A stretch of 64,000 nt of DNA. It comes from Rhodothermales bacterium. GTDB taxonomy: Bacteria; Bacteroidota; Rhodothermia; Rhodothermales; UBA10348. Both the position numbers and the translations under genes were made by a program. Each line of letters begins with the position of its first letter. The stretch's first letter is position 1. Below the pieces are notes generated by a model. It made no database searches and had not been told where the DNA came from. It worked only from the letters and a program-made list of their open reading frames with translations. The stretch covers positions 1,199,806 to 1,263,805 of the forward strand of contig JAEPNP010000001.1 in NCBI GenBank assembly GCA_017643395.1, written 5' to 3'. This document shows, piece by piece, positions 27,738-35,756 of this stretch.

Positions 27738-28490
27738 CTAGCGCACGTAGCTCGCCGCGTTGATGTCGATCGAGGTGCCCGTGGCGTGATCGCCAAGTCC
27801 GGAGGCGAGAAAAACCACCATGGGCGCTACGTCTTCCGGTTCCGTCAGGCGCGGCAGCGCGATCTCGTTCAAAACCGGCTCTTCCCCGTGTTTCTCAATG
27901 AACTCCGCGGCCATGTCCGTGCGCACCCACCCCGGGGCGATTACAAAGGAGGTGATACCGAGTTTGCCCAAACCGCGTGCCAGGGTGCGGGACAACGCCA
28001 CCACCGCTCCTTTTGACGCCGCGTAGGCGACGTAGTCCGGGGTGTCCCCCCTGAATGCAGCGCGCGACGCAATGTGAATCAGGCGTCCGCCGCCCCGAGC
28101 GCTGAAGTGCCGAATCGCGCGTCGGCTAATAGCCTCGACCGCGCGCACGTTGATGGCCATGGTCTTCTCCCATCGGGATAGCCAGGCGTCTTCGTCCAGG
28201 TCCAGCGGCATCTCCAGAGAGACGCCCGCATTGTTGACGACCACATCCAGCCCGCCGAAGGATTCCAGTACCTCGTCCACCAGGCGCCCCGGTGCGTGCG
28301 GGTCCGAGAGGTCGGCCAGGAACGCTTGCGATCCGTTGCCGGCCATTTCGGCGACCTCTCGAGCGCGTTCCGCGTTGGCGAATCCGTGGGCCGCCACCCG
28401 GGCCCCGGCCCGGCCCAGGGCCACTGCGCAGGCTCGCCCGATTCCCCGGCTGGCGCCAGTTACCAGCACGTTGAGCCCATCGCACGTCAT
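27738..28490 (-). CDS. SDR family oxidoreductase (FabG-like)
   Basis: 250 residues. The ATG at 28490 overlaps the stop of the upstream gene as ATGA; two in-frame upstream starts exist but lie inside that gene. It has TGASRGIGRA (cofactor binding), VNNAGVS, IASRAAF with the catalytic Ser, YAASK (YxxxK) and PGWVRTDMA. The C-terminus GTSIDINAASYVR is a typical FabG-like ending. A 3-oxoacyl-ACP reductase or a related alcohol dehydrogenase is plausible. It is the last gene of a four-gene coupled operon starting with a cysteine desulfurase. Confidence 0.9.
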   Translation of the reverse strand: MTCDGLNVLVTGASRGIGRACAVALGRAGARVAAHGFANAERAREVAEMAGNGSQAFLADLSDPHAPGRLVDEVLESFGGLDVVVNNAGVSLEMPLDLDEDAWLSRWEKTMAINVRAVEAISRRAIRHFSARGGGRLIHIASRAAFRGDTPDYVAYAASKGAVVALSRTLARGLGKLGITSFVIAPGWVRTDMAAEFIEKHGEEPVLNEIALPRLTEPEDVAPMVVFLASGLGDHATGTSIDINAASYVR

Positions 28491-29653
28491 GTGTCGGTTA
28501 TCCATTTCCACCGATTGACCTCCCCGGGTTCGATGTCGAAGCGAACGCGGGTCAGCAGCCGTCCCGGTTCAGTTTCGACCCGCACCCGCCATCTGCCCGG
28601 TTCGACAAGGCGCTTCATGGTGTACCCGCGATACCCGTGATCGCGCCCACCGCTCACAAGGTAGCCGATGCGATCCGTCTCGACCCATTCGGTACCGTCG
28701 TGTTGCTCCCAGACATGCACAATGCCCTTCTGGAGCCGGGTCGGCGCAAAGACGGCCGTGTAGACATACACCGTGTCCCCCGGACTGTACCGAAACGGGT
28801 CTTCCGTCTGTTTCCAGAAGCGGAACCAGGGCGGCTTGGCCATGCGCATTCGGTAAACATCGCCGTCTCGCTTGACGGTATGGTAGACGCCCGCGTCCCG
28901 GACCGCGAGCGGTACCGGGGGGATCCAGTTGAGGGTGTAGGCGACTTCCAGGAAACCGACGAGCAGCGGGATGGCTACGGCTATGGAAGCCATTTGGGAG
29001 CGCTCCCGGAACAAACCACGGTTCCACAGCATGCGCCCGAGCAGGCTGATGATCCCGGCAGCCAGCAGCAGTCCGACGGTAAACGTCAGGTGGTTCATCA
29101 CGCCGGTTACGATGGGTACGGCGTAGATGAGGTAGCTCGCGAGCACGAAGTAGAGCAGCACCAGTCTCAGCCGGGCCGAGAACATGCGGTCATGCAACAC
29201 CTCGTTGGCGACCAGCAGCGCTACCAGTACGAGCAGAAAGACGGACGTCTCCGACCACGACGCACTCTGCGAGTAGAAGAACACGAACATGCTGAAGAGG
29301 GCGCCCATGAGAAACTGGCTGGCCATGGGATACCACCGCACAAAGCGCAGCAGCGTCGGGTTCTCCAGCTTTCCCGCGTCATGCAGCGTCGCGGCGAAAT
29401 ACAACACGCAGAGCGCCCCCAGATAGAGCAGGATAAGCGCGTTGTCGATCACCGAGTCGATGCGAAAGATGGTCGCCGCGTCCCATCCGACGCCGGCAAG
29501 GAACAGTGTGGCGGCAGCTCGGCGGGGGTGTGCTTCGTGCAGAGAAAGCGCACGTTGTGCGACCCGGGTACTCAGCACCCGCTCCAGCGGGCCTCGCCTG
29601 CGCGGTGCGGGCAGCGCCGGCGTGGCCGGCGCTCCGCCATCCGACGGCTCCAT
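28487..29653 (-). CDS. DUF2914 multi-pass membrane protein
   Basis: 388 residues. The ATG at 29653 overlaps the DUF2480 stop as TGATG. After a Pro/Ala-rich cytosolic tail come about seven membrane helices (AATLFLAGVGWDAATIF, IDNALILLYLGALCVLYFA, FLMGALFSMFVFFYS, and others). A C-terminal periplasmic domain of roughly 110 residues with IVHVWEQHDGTEWVETDRI and EPGRWRVRVETEPGRLL matches the DUF2914 pattern. No known function. It is tightly coupled to DUF2480 upstream and an SDR downstream. Confidence 0.8.
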   Translation of the reverse strand: MEPSDGGAPATPALPAPRRRGPLERVLSTRVAQRALSLHEAHPRRAAATLFLAGVGWDAATIFRIDSVIDNALILLYLGALCVLYFAATLHDAGKLENPTLLRFVRWYPMASQFLMGALFSMFVFFYSQSASWSETSVFLLVLVALLVANEVLHDRMFSARLRLVLLYFVLASYLIYAVPIVTGVMNHLTFTVGLLLAAGIISLLGRMLWNRGLFRERSQMASIAVAIPLLVGFLEVAYTLNWIPPVPLAVRDAGVYHTVKRDGDVYRMRMAKPPWFRFWKQTEDPFRYSPGDTVYVYTAVFAPTRLQKGIVHVWEQHDGTEWVETDRIGYLVSGGRDHGYRGYTMKRLVEPGRWRVRVETEPGRLLTRVRFDIEPGEVNRWKWITDT

Positions 29654-30162
29654 CAGCTCTTGGGCCTCCGCCAGAGCGGCACGGAGGAGCAAGGTTCGCC
29701 AAACATGATTTTTCGCGCCATGCCCTGAAGGCGGTTCATTGCCTGCACGAAGGCCGAGTCCGGCACCGACCCGGTGCCGCAGCCCTTGACGACCACGATC
29801 GCGTCCTCATGCCGCGACCAGTCGTATCTGGCCAGTGCACGCTGCGTGTGCTCGCGCCGCACGGCCACCTCGTTGCCCACCGTGACGGATGCAGCCACCC
29901 CCTCCAGTCGGGAGGCAATCAGCATATAGGCCCATGTGGGAATGATCGTGTCTTCGGTGCAAACGATGCCGACGTGCTTTCCGGCATAGGCGTGCCAGTC
30001 GTGCGCAGCGACTTCGTCACGGAAATGCTTCTCACGCAGGATCATTCCTCCGTAGAGGAAGGGCACCAGGTCGACCACAGCGACGGCCGGGTCTCCGAGC
30101 ACTTCGGCCAGGTCAAGCACCTGGATTCCGGATTGGGCAACACGATTGACGATGGGCTCCAT
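29653..30162 (-). CDS. DUF2480 family protein
   Basis: 169 residues from the ATG at 30162, which overlaps the stop of the cysteine desulfurase gene. Conserved family blocks are visible: MEPIVNRVAQSG at the start, LKEK-type LREKHFRDEVAAHDW, IVCTEDTIIPTWAYMLIASRL, VVVKGCGTGSVP and KIMFGEPCSSVPLWRRPK at the end. DUF2480 is a small cytosolic family I associate with Bacteroidota, with no assigned activity. Two conserved Cys (GCG and EPCS) and its place after a cysteine desulfurase hint at sulfur or Fe-S chemistry; that is inference only. Confidence 0.9.
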   Translation of the reverse strand: MEPIVNRVAQSGIQVLDLAEVLGDPAVAVVDLVPFLYGGMILREKHFRDEVAAHDWHAYAGKHVGIVCTEDTIIPTWAYMLIASRLEGVAASVTVGNEVAVRREHTQRALARYDWSRHEDAIVVVKGCGTGSVPDSAFVQAMNRLQGMARKIMFGEPCSSVPLWRRPKS

Positions 30163-31307
30163 CAGTCAAGCGGGACGGGTTGCAGTTGTGAAACGGCCTC
30201 CGACAGGAGCGCTGCCGCCCGGAGCGCCGCCTCTTCTGAGGTGAACCGTCCGAGACTGAGCCGGAGTGTCGCACTTTCGAGGTCCGATCCGATGGCCTGA
30301 AGCACATGGCTGGGCTTGCCGGCTCCCGTGGAGCAAGCGCTCCCGGTCGATACCGCCAGCTCCGGCACGGCACCGATCAGCTTGGCGGTATCCACACCTG
30401 GGAATGTCACGCTGGATGTATTGGGCAGCCGTTCGGCACCCTCGCCGTTTATGACGACCACCGTGCTCTCCTTCAGCTTTGCCTCGAGGCCATCCCGCAA
30501 CCGGGCAAGATGTGGGCCTTCCTGGTCCAGCAGGCCTTCGGCCTTTTCGGCCGCGGCTCCAAGGCCCACGATGCCCGGCACGTTGAGGGTACCGGCGCGT
30601 CGCCCGAACTCCTGCCCCCCTCCATGCATCCACGGTTCCAACCGGAGGCGGGGTTTGTCGCCGTTGATCAACAGGGCGCCCACACCTTTAGGGCCGTAGA
30701 GTTTGTGGGCCGAACAGGCCAGGAAGTCCACCGAGCCCATCGTCACCGGAATCTTGCCCAACGCCTGCGTGGCATCTACCAACAGGGCGGCCTGATGAGG
30801 CTGGACCACGTCGGCAATCCGAGCGACGGGGTGAACCGTGCCGATTTCGTTGTTGGCCCACATGGCGCAGACCAGCACGGTCTCAGGCGTGAGGGCTTCT
30901 TCCACCTGCTCCGCAGCTACCAGACCGCGATGATCGGTAGCCAGTGTGGTCACGGACCATCCGAGCCGTTCCAACCACTCGCAGGAGCGAAGCACGGCGG
31001 GATGCTCCGTGGCTACCGTGATAATGTGCTTTCCTTTCCCCTCGTTTCCGAAGCACCAGGCCTTGATGGCCCAGTTGATGGCCTCGGTGGCCCCGGCGGT
31101 GAAATGCACCCAGTCCGGACGAGCGCCGACCAGACTTGCTACCTGTTCGCGGGCGATCGCAACGGCCTCATCGGCCGTCCATCCGTATGCGTGCCGCTTG
31201 CTCGAGGGGTTGCCGAACTGCGTGCCGAAATACGGCAGCATGGCCTGCACCACGTCCGGGTCGACCGGTGTAGTGGCATTGTTGTCCAGGTAGATCGAAG
31301 CACTCAC
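30162..31307 (-). CDS. Cysteine desulfurase (IscS/NifS-like)
   Basis: 381 residues with a GTG start at 31307; an upstream extension has no conserved sequence. It is a PLP enzyme giving alanine and a persulfide from cysteine. It shows the N-terminal IYLDNNATTPVD, the Schiff-base Lys in CSAHKLYGPKG, TEHPAVLRSCEWL, and the catalytic-loop Cys in STGSACSTG. No IscU, SufB/C/D or tRNA thiolase is adjacent; instead the operon continues with DUF2480, DUF2914 and an SDR. It could serve Fe-S assembly or tRNA thiolation. It is divergent from the hydrolase gene at 31400. Confidence 0.95.
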   Translation of the reverse strand: MSASIYLDNNATTPVDPDVVQAMLPYFGTQFGNPSSKRHAYGWTADEAVAIAREQVASLVGARPDWVHFTAGATEAINWAIKAWCFGNEGKGKHIITVATEHPAVLRSCEWLERLGWSVTTLATDHRGLVAAEQVEEALTPETVLVCAMWANNEIGTVHPVARIADVVQPHQAALLVDATQALGKIPVTMGSVDFLACSAHKLYGPKGVGALLINGDKPRLRLEPWMHGGGQEFGRRAGTLNVPGIVGLGAAAEKAEGLLDQEGPHLARLRDGLEAKLKESTVVVINGEGAERLPNTSSVTFPGVDTAKLIGAVPELAVSTGSACSTGAGKPSHVLQAIGSDLESATLRLSLGRFTSEEAALRAAALLSEAVSQLQPVPLD

Positions 31308-31399
31308 GGCACAAAGGCTTGTGGGCTTCGAACGGTGCGCTTTGAGGGCGGTTTCGGCCCTGGGGAGCACATAGATTGTTCACCCACTTTCGGTACACC

Positions 31400-32476
31400 A
31401 TGAAGCACCTCTTTCTGCCGGTCGCAGCCGCCCTGGTTATCGCGGCCTGCGACCACACCTACGCCGAGATCGAGCCGGAGGGCCCGGGCATAGTCAACGG
31501 CATCGATCTGGATCCCTTGTTTGCGCCCCCGACCGTCGCCGAAGTACAGGCGATTCGTGCCGACTGGGCCAGCCGAGACACGGGGGTGTACGACTACAAC
31601 CTCGTCCTCGCCGAGCAGCGTCGGTTCAACTCCACAGACATGCGCGTGGAGATTGTTTCGCACCGTGTCGGGGGCACCACCCACTACGGCGGCATCGTCG
31701 TGCCGGAGGGTTCGGCACGGGGAAGCATGCCGGTCCTGCTCTACCTGCATGGCGGTGACGGGGGAGTCTCCCTGGACGGCGAAGTTGCTTTTGTACTTCA
31801 GTTCTTCGGAGCGCTCCAGGATGACTGGGTCGTGGTCGTTCCGTCTTTCAGGGACGAGCCGCTGCGATACAATGGACAATCGTGGCGTTCGGATGGGCCC
31901 GCCTCGCCCTGGAACTACGACGTGGACGACGCCATGGCCCTGCTGAGCGTGGCCATTGAGACCGTGCCGGAAATCGACCCCAGCCGGGTGGCTTCTGTCG
32001 GGTTCAGTCGTGGGGGGGCGGTCGCCATGCTCATGTCTGCGCGGGATCGCCGGGTGGATCGCGTGGTGGAATTCTTCGGCCCCACCGACTTCTTCGGTCC
32101 GTTCGTACAGGATGTCGCCATCGAGACCATGCAGGGCATGCCGCGCGACCTTCCGGGCGTGGACTTCATGAACGAGAACTACCTGATTCCCCTTGCCAAT
32201 GGGGAGGTCTCGGCGGCCTCTCTGCGTCCGCAGCTGGTGATGCGGTCGGCCGTACTGTTTGTGGACCAGATTGCACCCCTGCAGGCCCACCACGGCGACG
32301 CAGACACCGTCGTGCCGGTCAGTCAGGCCGACCTGCTCATTCGGGCCATGGACTCAGCCGGCAAGCGCCCCCCGGACTTCGAGGGATTTCTCTACGACAA
32401 TGGCGAGCACAATCCGATCACGCTGCCTTTCGCCTTCGATCGGACCGCCGAGTTTCTGAGGCCACTGGTCAACTAG
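31400..32476 (+). CDS. Lipoprotein alpha/beta hydrolase (prolyl-oligopeptidase-like)
   Basis: 358 residues from the ATG at 31400, opening a lipoprotein signal peptide with lipobox IAAC (MKHLFLPVAAALVIAAC). The hydrolase domain has VLLYLHGGDGG (oxyanion region), nucleophile GFSRGGAV (GxSxG), an Asp in HHGDADTVVP and a His in NGEHNP, a complete Ser-Asp-His triad in the right order. It is probably a periplasmic or surface peptidase or esterase; the substrate is unknown. The stop TAG is convergent with that of the receptor gene: both use the palindrome CTAG at 32473-32476. Confidence 0.88.
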   Translation: MKHLFLPVAAALVIAACDHTYAEIEPEGPGIVNGIDLDPLFAPPTVAEVQAIRADWASRDTGVYDYNLVLAEQRRFNSTDMRVEIVSHRVGGTTHYGGIVVPEGSARGSMPVLLYLHGGDGGVSLDGEVAFVLQFFGALQDDWVVVVPSFRDEPLRYNGQSWRSDGPASPWNYDVDDAMALLSVAIETVPEIDPSRVASVGFSRGGAVAMLMSARDRRVDRVVEFFGPTDFFGPFVQDVAIETMQGMPRDLPGVDFMNENYLIPLANGEVSAASLRPQLVMRSAVLFVDQIAPLQAHHGDADTVVPVSQADLLIRAMDSAGKRPPDFEGFLYDNGEHNPITLPFAFDRTAEFLRPLVN

Positions 32477-34887
32477 AAGTCCGCGCGCAGTCCGGCCATC
32501 AGGGAACGGGGCAGGCCTGGTCGCAGGCCGGCCGGTCTGCGGGCGGCCACGTACACCTCGTCGGTCAGGTTCTTCATCACGGCAAACGCACTCACGCCGT
32601 AGCGCAGTTCGACGTCCACCGAGAGGTCCAGCGTGAGGTGACTGTCGATGCGCTCGTCCGCATTCGGGCTACCGGATCCTGCGCGCGTGCGCATCTGGCC
32701 CACCCAGAAGGCAGACAAGGCCACGTTTACCCGGTCTTGCTCCCACGCAACCGTGGTATTGAGCTGGTTTTCAGCCAGGTAGGGCAGGTGGTCTCCTACC
32801 CTGACGGTCCCCCAGGGATCGAATGATGATTCAAAGTCACTCAAAAACGAGCCCTTTGTCCGAGTGTAGGCAACGGTCACCGGCACGGACGCCCTCCAGT
32901 CGGTCAGGCGGCCGAGATTGTAGGTACCGCTGAACTCCAGACCCTGCACCAGTGCGGCGCCACCGTTGAACAAATCCGTGGATCCGGTACCGCCGGCGGC
33001 CGCCAGATCCGATCCCAGAAGGTTGGTGTAGTCGGAGGCAAAGAGCACGGCCTCAAAACCGATGGCGCCACGACCGTAGCGGGTGCCCAATTCGTAGTTC
33101 AGGCTCTCCTCGGGACGCGCTCCCTCCGTGGTCCCTCCCGGCGCAAAGCCCCGGTGCAGTCCTGCAAAGGCCGTCAGGTACGGCGAGGCTTCCCAGGTCA
33201 TGCCCAGTCCGGGCAGAAGGGTCGATGTGGCGTTACGCCGGGTCGTCACTGATGCGCCGGTGCGTTCCGGGTCCGCCTTGCCAAAATCCTCGCGTCGCTG
33301 AACGACCGACTCAAACCGCAATCCCGGTCGGAATGTCAGCGAGCCCATCGCCAGTGAACCCTGCACCCAGCCGGCCACGGCGTTTGCGCTCTCGATCCGG
33401 TTGGACTCCGTACCGGGAGTGCCCTCCCTGAACAGGGACATGGCAGTGCCTTCCAGGCTGTAATCGTCCACCCACTGGAAACGATCCATCTCGTCATAAT
33501 GCATGCGCGCACCGGCCTCTACCCGATGGGCACCGAGCACTACGGTCGTCTCAGTCTGCAGGCCCATCGTTCGATAGGCGCGGTTGTTCGCTTTGACCGA
33601 AAGGAGTCCGGATGCGTCGTCTCCAGTCAGCACGGCGTACTGGGCCGAGTTGCCAATCGGGTCGGCAAGCAGAGAGGCAATTCCAACCTTTTCTCCTCCG
33701 GCTGTAACCTTGTCGAGCTTGTACCAGTTGCGATTGAAGCGCGTCGTGTAGGCCGTGGTGATCACGTTCAGGCCGGCGATGGGCTGGATGCGGTGGCGAA
33801 CCAGAAGCTGCCGCTGATCGGTCTTCATTTCGTCCTGCTGGGAGCCCGAGTACCGGCGCAACGGGTTCAAGCCGAAGTCTCCGGGAGTGAGGCCCAGGTA
33901 GGTCTCGTCAGAGAGTTCGTCCGTGAAGGAGGCCTTGAAGAGCAGGCTCTGCTGAACGCGGGCGGAGGCGCGGCTGGAGAATCGCAGCTTGGCCAGAACA
34001 TCACTCTTTTCGAAGCCCGTGGATCCTCCGGAATCGAGCTGCTTGAAGCCGTCAGTTTGTTGCCTGTGGGTCTCCAGAAGGAATGCGATACGCTCTCTGC
34101 TGGTGCCGGCGTGCACGTGCACCAGGCGGTTGGCATCGTCCCCGGCCAGCAGGGTGAGGTGCCCCGAGGTCTGTTGCGGAATGGGAGTAGAAAGGAGGTT
34201 GATGGCGCCGCCGGTCGTGAACGGTCCGTACTTGATCTGGCTGGAGCCCTTGACGACCTCGATGCCGCTCATGCGGCCGGTAGTGGGGAAGTAGTAGGCC
34301 GAAGAAGCCGCATACGGGGCAGGGGCGATGAGAATGCCATCCTCCATAACCGTGATCTTGGAGGATCGCTCAGAGCCTGTGCCGCGCAGGCCGATGTTAG
34401 GCCGCAGGCCGTACCCGTCCTCTTCCTGGATGGAGACCCCTGGGACCGTGCGCAGGGCCCGGTGGATGTCGGTCGTCTCGAAGGTTGCCAATCCGCGGGC
34501 CGTGACCAGGTGGGCCGAGCCAGGATGCCCCTTGATCCCAAGCAGGCCCCCTGTCATCGAGGCCTGTTCGATCAGGATCTCCTCCAACACCCCTTCCTGG
34601 GGGACAAGGCGAAAGTCGGCTCGGGCTGCGCCCGATTCCGGCCGCAGGATGCGCGTCTGTTCCGCGAAGCCCACGTAAGAAACGAGTAGCGTGAGCTCAC
34701 TCCGATTGGAGTCCAGGCTGAAACGGCCGGAGGCATCCGCGGTGGTGCCGCTGTCGGTTTCCAGCACCAGCACGGTAGCCCCAGCCAGCGGCGCGCCGGT
34801 TTCGGCGTCCGAGATGGTACCCGAGATCTGGGCATGGGACGTTGTGACCGTGCCGAGCAGCAGAAAGGCCAGAGCAGTTGCGCGCAT
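32473..34887 (-). CDS. TonB-dependent receptor (FecA/CirA-like)
   Basis: 804 residues from the ATG at 34887, with signal peptide MRATALAFLLLGTVTTSHA. An N-terminal carboxypeptidase-regulatory-like domain (GTISDAETGAPLAGATVLV, TTADASGRFSL) comes first. The plug follows (LRTVPGVSIQEEDGYGLRPNIGLRG, SSKITVMEDGI, IEVVKGSSQIKYG). The 22-strand type barrel ends in LMAGLRADF. The plug details are closest to FecA-type iron-citrate receptors, but the ligand is not proven. A 23-bp palindrome 50 bases upstream of the start suggests metal-responsive control. No TonB, ExbB or ABC transporter is nearby. Confidence 0.93.
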   Translation of the reverse strand: MRATALAFLLLGTVTTSHAQISGTISDAETGAPLAGATVLVLETDSGTTADASGRFSLDSNRSELTLLVSYVGFAEQTRILRPESGAARADFRLVPQEGVLEEILIEQASMTGGLLGIKGHPGSAHLVTARGLATFETTDIHRALRTVPGVSIQEEDGYGLRPNIGLRGTGSERSSKITVMEDGILIAPAPYAASSAYYFPTTGRMSGIEVVKGSSQIKYGPFTTGGAINLLSTPIPQQTSGHLTLLAGDDANRLVHVHAGTSRERIAFLLETHRQQTDGFKQLDSGGSTGFEKSDVLAKLRFSSRASARVQQSLLFKASFTDELSDETYLGLTPGDFGLNPLRRYSGSQQDEMKTDQRQLLVRHRIQPIAGLNVITTAYTTRFNRNWYKLDKVTAGGEKVGIASLLADPIGNSAQYAVLTGDDASGLLSVKANNRAYRTMGLQTETTVVLGAHRVEAGARMHYDEMDRFQWVDDYSLEGTAMSLFREGTPGTESNRIESANAVAGWVQGSLAMGSLTFRPGLRFESVVQRREDFGKADPERTGASVTTRRNATSTLLPGLGMTWEASPYLTAFAGLHRGFAPGGTTEGARPEESLNYELGTRYGRGAIGFEAVLFASDYTNLLGSDLAAAGGTGSTDLFNGGAALVQGLEFSGTYNLGRLTDWRASVPVTVAYTRTKGSFLSDFESSFDPWGTVRVGDHLPYLAENQLNTTVAWEQDRVNVALSAFWVGQMRTRAGSGSPNADERIDSHLTLDLSVDVELRYGVSAFAVMKNLTDEVYVAARRPAGLRPGLPRSLMAGLRADF

Positions 34888-34936
34888 AGGGGAGACGATG
34901 GGCTGGATGGCGGGATTCGGCCCGAATGTACAATTG

Positions 34937-34959
34937 TTATTTAGACTGAGTCTAGATAA
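34937..34959. promoter_or_regulatory. 23-bp palindrome, candidate metalloregulator operator
   Basis: The sequence TTAT-T-TAGACT-G-AGTCTA-G-ATAA is an inverted repeat with only the centre and one symmetric position unpaired, in an AT-rich patch unlike its GC-rich surroundings. It lies 50 bases before the TonB receptor start, where a repressor would sit. The half-site TTAGACT is reminiscent of DtxR/IdeR-type sites more than of a classical Fur box; no regulator gene lies nearby, so the assignment is inference. Confidence 0.55.
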
Positions 34960-35054
34960 AGGAGGGAGAGCGGGTGAAAGTCGCCCTGCGGGCACATCCC
35001 GATGCGAAACATGGCAGACGGCATTCGCGTTATGCGCCACCCTTCGGGAAAACC

Positions 35055-35127
35055 GCCGCGTTCGTCTAGGGGTCTAGGACGCCGGCCTCTCACGCCGGTA
35101 ACACGGGTTCAAATCCCGTACGCGGTA
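35055..35127 (+). tRNA. tRNA-Glu (anticodon CTC)
   Basis: 73 bases folding as a cloverleaf. The acceptor stem GCCGCGT pairs with ACGCGGT (one G-T pair) and the discriminator is A. The anticodon stem CCGGC/GCCGG encloses the loop CTCTCAC, giving anticodon CTC. The T arm is ACGGG/CCCGT around TTCAAAT. The CCA end is not encoded. A perfect hairpin follows six bases later. Confidence 0.95.
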
Positions 35128-35132
35128 CGAAA

Positions 35133-35166
35133 AAGCCCCGATTTGCCTCGACGCAAATCGGGGCTT
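35133..35166. terminator. Perfect 13-bp hairpin after tRNA-Glu
   Basis: Positions 35133-35145 and 35154-35166 are exact inverted repeats (AAGCCCCGATTTG and its complement) around an 8-base loop. It should end the tRNA transcript. The run of Ts after the stem is on the minus strand (35134-35130), so it would also stop transcription coming leftward through the repeat array. Confidence 0.75.
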
Positions 35167-35228
35167 GCTATGTCGGGGAATGGGGGGATTTGAAGCCAGG
35201 CCCCGGGGCCTGAGCGCGGCGAGGCATG

Positions 35229-35568
35229 TGTAATCGCCCCCCTCGATTCCACTCGCGGCCGGCCCGCGCGGAGCGCGGTGTGTAATCACCCCCCTCGATT
35301 CCACTTGCGGCCGGCCCGCGCGGGGCGCGACATGTAATCACCCCCCGCCATTCCACTTGCGGCCGGCCCGCGCGGGGCGCGACATGTAATCGCCCCCCTC
35401 GATTCCACTTGCGGTCGGCCCGCGCGGGGCGCGACATGTAATCGCCCCCCGCGAGTCCACTTGCGGCCGGCGCGAGCGCGGCGCGGTGTGTAATCACCCC
35501 CCCTCGATTCCACTCGCGGCCGGCCCGCGCGCGGCGCCACGTGTAATCGCCCCCGCGATTCCACCGCC
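35229..35568. repeat. Seven-copy 52-bp tandem repeat in a gene-free gap
   Basis: Copies begin with TGTAATC at 35229, 35281, 35333, 35385, 35437, 35489 and 35542, a period of exactly 52 bases except the last step of 53. Each has TGTAATC(A/G)CCCCC, a TCGATTCCACT-like centre and a GC-rich GCGGCCGGCCCGCGC tail; the last copy is cut short. The unit length is not a multiple of three and no variable spacer exists, so neither a coding repeat nor a CRISPR array fits. The whole gap 35128-35756 holds only the hairpin, this array and a GC-rich low-complexity stretch (35569-35756). Confidence 0.9.
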
Positions 35569-35756
35569 CAGCGCGCGGCGGGCCAGGCGCGGCCACAGGC
35601 ATCGTCCAGCCCCCGACGGCCAGGAGCAGCCACAGGCACCCGCCAGGCCGCTGCCCCCGGCGGCCGCCACGACCGCACAGCCGCGGCCCTCCCGGCCGAA
35701 GCCTTTCGCCGTAGTATCCCCCAAACGGCCCACCGCGACCGTCCCCAAAGACGCCG

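Noticed and set aside
35229..35568. CRISPR array
   Set aside because: Copies are contiguous and similar along their whole length; there are no variable spacers and no cas genes in the window.
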